From contig NZ_CP028105.1 in the NCBI RefSeq assembly GCF_003019675.1, forward strand, positions 2,062,282-2,126,281: DNA of 64,000 bases. The letters run 5' to 3'. The notes under the pieces are model-generated. The model had not been told where the DNA came from. It searched no databases and was given only the letters and a program-made list of their open reading frames with translations. Position 1 is the first letter of the stretch. Each line of letters opens with the position of its first letter. The DNA is from Fusobacterium ulcerans. GTDB taxonomy: Bacteria > Fusobacteriota > Fusobacteriia > Fusobacteriales > Fusobacteriaceae. Below are positions 61,541 to 64,000 of the stretch, piece by piece. The position numbers and the translations under genes were made by a program.

Positions 61541-61855
61541 CTATTTTTTTCCTAATTCAAGAACTTTATCTTTAGATACAAGTCCTACTGACTTTTCAAC
61601 AGGTTGTCCATTTTTGAAAAGTATTAATGTAGGGATGCTCATTACTCTAAATTGACCAGCTAAGTCCTCTTGTTCGTCTATATTTATTTTAGCTATTTTT
61701 ACTCCAGGAGCTAATTCACTTTCTGCTTCTTCAAGGATAGGTCCTAAAGCTTTACAAGGTCCACACCAAGCTGCCCAGAAATCAACTAATACAGGTACAT
61801 CTGATTTTAAAACCTCTTGTTCAAAATTTTCTTTTGTTATATGTAAAATTGCCAT
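61541..61855 (-). CDS. trxA: Thioredoxin
   Basis: A 104-residue cytoplasmic disulfide reductase. The active site WCGPC is at residues 30-34 (FWAAWCGPCKALGP), the cis-Pro in MSIPTLILF near 76, and the C-terminal VGLVSKDKVLELGKK is as in TrxA. ATG 61855 follows AAGGAGGAAATGGC. It stands alone, divergent from the dehydrogenase gene. Confidence 0.97.
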   Translation of the reverse strand: MAILHITKENFEQEVLKSDVPVLVDFWAAWCGPCKALGPILEEAESELAPGVKIAKINIDEQEDLAGQFRVMSIPTLILFKNGQPVEKSVGLVSKDKVLELGKK

Positions 61856-61927
61856 GCCATTTCCTCCTTATTAATATATTTTATTCCTATTTATGTTTTT
61901 ATTATACAACATATTTTAAAATTTGTC

Positions 61928-61942
61928 TGTGACTAAATCACA
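61928..61942. promoter_or_regulatory. Crp/Fnr-like palindrome between trxA and the dehydrogenase gene
   Basis: TGTGACTAAATCACA has perfect TGTGA/TCACA half-sites, spaced by 5 rather than the classic 6 bp. It lies 73 bp before trxA and 87 bp before the dehydrogenase start, close to the Crp/Fnr-family gene at 60805. Binding is inference. Confidence 0.5.
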
Positions 61943-62028
61943 TTAAGCTGAAATAAAAAAATAAATATTTGAAATTTTTGCAGGAATGGGATATAAATTA
62001 ATAATCAGAACTTTTTAAGGAGGAAATT

Positions 62029-62973
62029 ATGAAAATCGTTATTTTAGATGGATATACAGAAAATCCTGGTGATCTCTCTTGGGATATGTTCAAAAAATTG
62101 GGGGATATAACAATATATGACAGGACTCCAGAAGAAGAAGTACTGGAAAGAATAGGAGATGCAGAAATTGTAATTACTAATAAAGTTCCTTTTGATAGAG
62201 AAAGAATGGAGCAGCTTCCTAATTTAAAGCATATAGCTGTAACAGCAGCAGGATATAATATTATAGACTTAGGAGCAGCAAAGGAATTAGGAATAACAGT
62301 AACGAATACTCCTAATTATGGATCGAGCGGTGTAGCACAAATGACTTTTGCTCATATACTTGAAATAACTAATAATGTAGCTCTTCATAGTGATTCAGTA
62401 AAAAGAGGAGAATGGGCTAATAATATAGAGTGGTGTTACTGGTACAAACCAATTATCGGATTAAACGGAAAAAGAATAGGGATAATAGGTTATGGAAATA
62501 TTGGTAAAGAGGTAGGAAACATAGCAAAGGCTTTTGGAATGGAAGTAGCAGTATATGACAGAAATACTCATTCAGATGTAATTAATTTATCTCTTGATGA
62601 AATTTTTAAAACATCAGATATAATTACTCTTCATTGTCCTCTTCTTCCAGAAACTAAAAATCTTATATGCAGAGAAAATATAGAAAAGATGAAAGATGGG
62701 GTAATAATAATTAATACATCAAGAGGACCGTTGGTAAATGGAGAAGATCTTGCAGAGGCTGTTAAAAGAGGAAAAGTATATGCAGCTGGAGTAGATGTCT
62801 TGAGTGTCGAGCCTCCTGCTTTAAATGACCCAATGACAAGCTGTGAAGGAATAAATGTAACACCTCATATAGCATGGGCAGCTATAGAATCAAGACAAAA
62901 TATAATGGATATCTGTTTTGATAATTTAAAATCATATTTAGAAGGAAATCCAAAGAATGTTGTAAATAAGTAA
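62029..62973 (+). CDS. D-2-hydroxyacid dehydrogenase (glycerate/hydroxypyruvate type)
   Basis: A 314-residue NAD(P)-dependent oxidoreductase. The Rossmann motif GIIGYGNIGKEV is near residue 151, catalytic Arg in INTSRGPLVN, Glu in VLSVEPP and His in VTPHIAWA. The EPP and HIAW forms resemble glycerate/hydroxypyruvate reductases. It is only a distant relative of the dehydrogenase at 13683. Shine-Dalgarno TTAAGGAGGAAATT before ATG. A monocistronic gene, divergent from trxA. Confidence 0.9.
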   Translation: MKIVILDGYTENPGDLSWDMFKKLGDITIYDRTPEEEVLERIGDAEIVITNKVPFDRERMEQLPNLKHIAVTAAGYNIIDLGAAKELGITVTNTPNYGSSGVAQMTFAHILEITNNVALHSDSVKRGEWANNIEWCYWYKPIIGLNGKRIGIIGYGNIGKEVGNIAKAFGMEVAVYDRNTHSDVINLSLDEIFKTSDIITLHCPLLPETKNLICRENIEKMKDGVIIINTSRGPLVNGEDLAEAVKRGKVYAAGVDVLSVEPPALNDPMTSCEGINVTPHIAWAAIESRQNIMDICFDNLKSYLEGNPKNVVNK

Positions 62974-63061
62974 TATAAAAAGAGGATGTGAAGATTAGAT
63001 TAATTTTTGGAAGTTTGGAAATTAGAAAGATTTGTGTAATTAATGAAGTGAGTAAAATGTG

Positions 63062-63100
63062 AAAAACAGTATGTCTGAACATAGTGAGTTTACTGTTTTT
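63062..63100 (+). terminator. Terminator after the dehydrogenase gene
   Basis: AAAAACAGTA at 63062-63071 pairs with TACTGTTTTT at 63091-63100. Two outer copies of TATAAAA(A)GAGGAT in inverse orientation (62975-62986 and 63168-63180) flank the whole 200-bp spacer. Confidence 0.7.
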
Positions 63101-63185
63101 AGTTTTATGAACAAAATTAATAACAAACCTTTCTACTGGAAAACTTCTAAAATTATATCCTATTTCTATCCTCTTTTATATTAAA

Positions 63186-63758
63186 TTAATTTTTTTTATT
63201 GTAATCTCTTAATCTTTTATACAGCATAGTTGCTGCTCCCTCTACCAGTCTTTCTTTTATAAAGTCATCTGATACATCTTTGAAATAATTAGTAGCTATC
63301 AATGTAGAAAAACCATGAGCATACATCCAGCAGTCTAGGAAAAGTTTTGTTTTAAACTCTTCATCTAATTTATCAAATCTGCTGTCTTTAGACATCTCAA
63401 CTTTTATTAAGTCTCTAAATTCCCTTACAAGTCCGCTGTATGAACTGTCTTTCAAGAAAATAGTATGGAAAAGCTGTTTTTCCTCTCTTGCAAACATACA
63501 CACACCTATTCCTATATTGAGAAATATATATTCTGTATTAGGTTTTTTTACATATTCCATGAATACATCTTTAGCTTTATTTATCAGATCCTTCTTTAAA
63601 ATATCCAATGAAGTATAAAAACTGTATATTGGAGCTGGAGAGGAATTCAGAGATTTTGCCAGATTTCTAGCAGTGATAGCTTCCAATCCATTCTGCTTGA
63701 ACACCTCAAAGGCTTTTTTAAATATTTGTTCTTTTGTAAATATGGCTTTTTTAGGCAC
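63186..63758 (-). CDS. TetR/AcrR-family transcriptional regulator
   Basis: 190 residues. The N-terminal TetR HTH is at about 5-50 (KEQIFKKAFEVFKQNGLEAITARNLAKSL and APIYSFYTSLDIL). A helical C-terminal ligand domain follows, with no family I can name. It lies 22 bp after the FadL-like gene on the same strand, so it is probably co-transcribed and regulates that gene, perhaps in response to fatty acids or other hydrophobic compounds. That is inference. Confidence 0.9.
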   Translation of the reverse strand: MPKKAIFTKEQIFKKAFEVFKQNGLEAITARNLAKSLNSSPAPIYSFYTSLDILKKDLINKAKDVFMEYVKKPNTEYIFLNIGIGVCMFAREEKQLFHTIFLKDSSYSGLVREFRDLIKVEMSKDSRFDKLDEEFKTKLFLDCWMYAHGFSTLIATNYFKDVSDDFIKERLVEGAATMLYKRLRDYNKKN

Positions 63759-63780
63759 TGTATTCCTCCTCCATTCTTAA

Positions 63781-64000
63781 TTAAAATTTCTTAGTAAATC
63801 CTAATCCAACTGCACTTATGCTCTTATCATATTTTTGTTCAACAACTTGTGCTTTACCAGGGTATTTTTCTACATAGTTCCCAGTTTTACCATCATAGAA
63901 GAAATGTGTAACTGTAGCTACCCATTCCATAGTATCATTTGGTTTATATTTCAATCCTGTACCTACCATAATAGAGTTTAAAGCATATTCTATATCATCA
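63781..64000 (-). CDS. FadL/OmpP1-like outer-membrane protein, 3' end only
   Basis: The frame is open to the window edge, so the start lies beyond 64000; the ATG at 63969 is internal. The visible 72 residues (starting DDIEYALNSIMVGTGLKY) have alternating beta-strand residues and end with the aromatic VGLGFTKKF typical of outer-membrane barrels. The segment GTGLKYKPNDTMEWVATVTHFFYDG resembles the last strands of OMPP1/FadL/TodX transporters, which move hydrophobic molecules across the outer membrane. Family confidence is moderate because only the end is seen. Confidence 0.65.
   Translation of the reverse strand, partial: DDIEYALNSIMVGTGLKYKPNDTMEWVATVTHFFYDGKTGNYVEKYPGKAQVVEQKYDKSISAVGLGFTKKF

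Noticed and set aside
63781-63969. A complete 62-residue protein at the right edge
   Set aside because: The frame stays open to the end of the window and reads as the end of an outer-membrane barrel, so it is a partial gene.
1-64000. CRISPR arrays, tRNA or rRNA genes, phage genes, transposases
   Set aside because: I looked for regular spaced repeats, rRNA-like or tRNA-like segments and transposase or integrase motifs and found none.

Overview
The window is a visibly AT-rich bacterial chromosome segment that looks like Fusobacterium, probably the F. varium/ulcerans/mortiferum side of the genus. The evidence is very large glycine/threonine/asparagine-rich autotransporters ending in an aromatic-terminated beta-barrel, a FadA-type adhesin, an outer-membrane FadL-like protein, and anaerobic amino-acid and purine catabolism. 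Species assignment is inference. I see no rRNA, tRNA, CRISPR array, transposase or phage gene.

Layout. 1-9.8 kb: the 3' part of a giant autotransporter, then a small-gene cassette (a basic DNA-binding-like protein, an unknown, a FadA-like adhesin, an RHH-like and an HU-like protein). 10.0-14.7 kb: an FCD-type GntR regulator, a TAXI-type TRAP transporter and a 2-hydroxyacid dehydrogenase. 15.1-21.4 kb: a histidine-utilisation operon (transporter, hutH, hutU, hutI) behind two 28-bp palindromic repeats. 21.4-23.3 kb: a small membrane protein, then a PNPOx-like flavoprotein divergent from a WYL regulator. 23.3-36.3 kb: a two-armed cluster matching the E. coli yge/ygf/ssnA/xdhD region (anaerobic purine breakdown). 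The leftward arm is ygeX-ygeY-hyuA-ridA and the rightward arm is ssnA, an NCS2 permease, a PreA-like Fe-S oxidoreductase and a fused xanthine dehydrogenase. A YgeV-like sigma-54 activator lies between them. 36.3-42.9 kb: a 1.1-kb gene-poor stretch, then HU-like protein, second autotransporter, MORN-type lipoprotein and another HU-like protein. 42.9-47.6 kb: oligopeptide-binding lipoprotein, permease and gamma-glutamyltransferase behind a long structured leader with a short peptide ORF. 47.6-56.1 kb: DUF554 protein, HAD phosphatase, and a leftward run of a 1451-residue DUF4132-like protein, a response regulator, a sensor kinase and a small His-rich secreted protein. 56.2-61.5 kb: M20 amidohydrolase, GltS-type symporter and their probable regulator, divergent from a small unknown gene and a Crp/Fnr regulator. 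61.5-64 kb: thioredoxin, a second 2-hydroxyacid dehydrogenase, a TetR regulator and the 3' end of a FadL-like outer-membrane protein.

How it works together. Most of the central genes supply carbon, nitrogen and energy from histidine, purines, gamma-glutamyl compounds and peptides, as expected for an asaccharolytic gut anaerobe. The strongest regulatory finding is in the purine cluster: each arm has a near-consensus -24/-12 (sigma-54) promoter pointing into its first gene (TGGCATAAAAATTGC on minus, TGGCATACATATTGC on plus). About 80-140 bp upstream of each lies a pair of TATCATNATGATA-type dyads, the expected enhancer sites of the activator encoded between them. Other readable regulatory logic includes a shared 16-bp GntR-operator candidate in front of gntR and the TRAP operon, and an attenuator-like leader with its own Shine-Dalgarno-preceded 18-codon ORF in front of the peptide-binding operon.

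All calls rest on reading the sequence and on general knowledge of the families; no database search was run.
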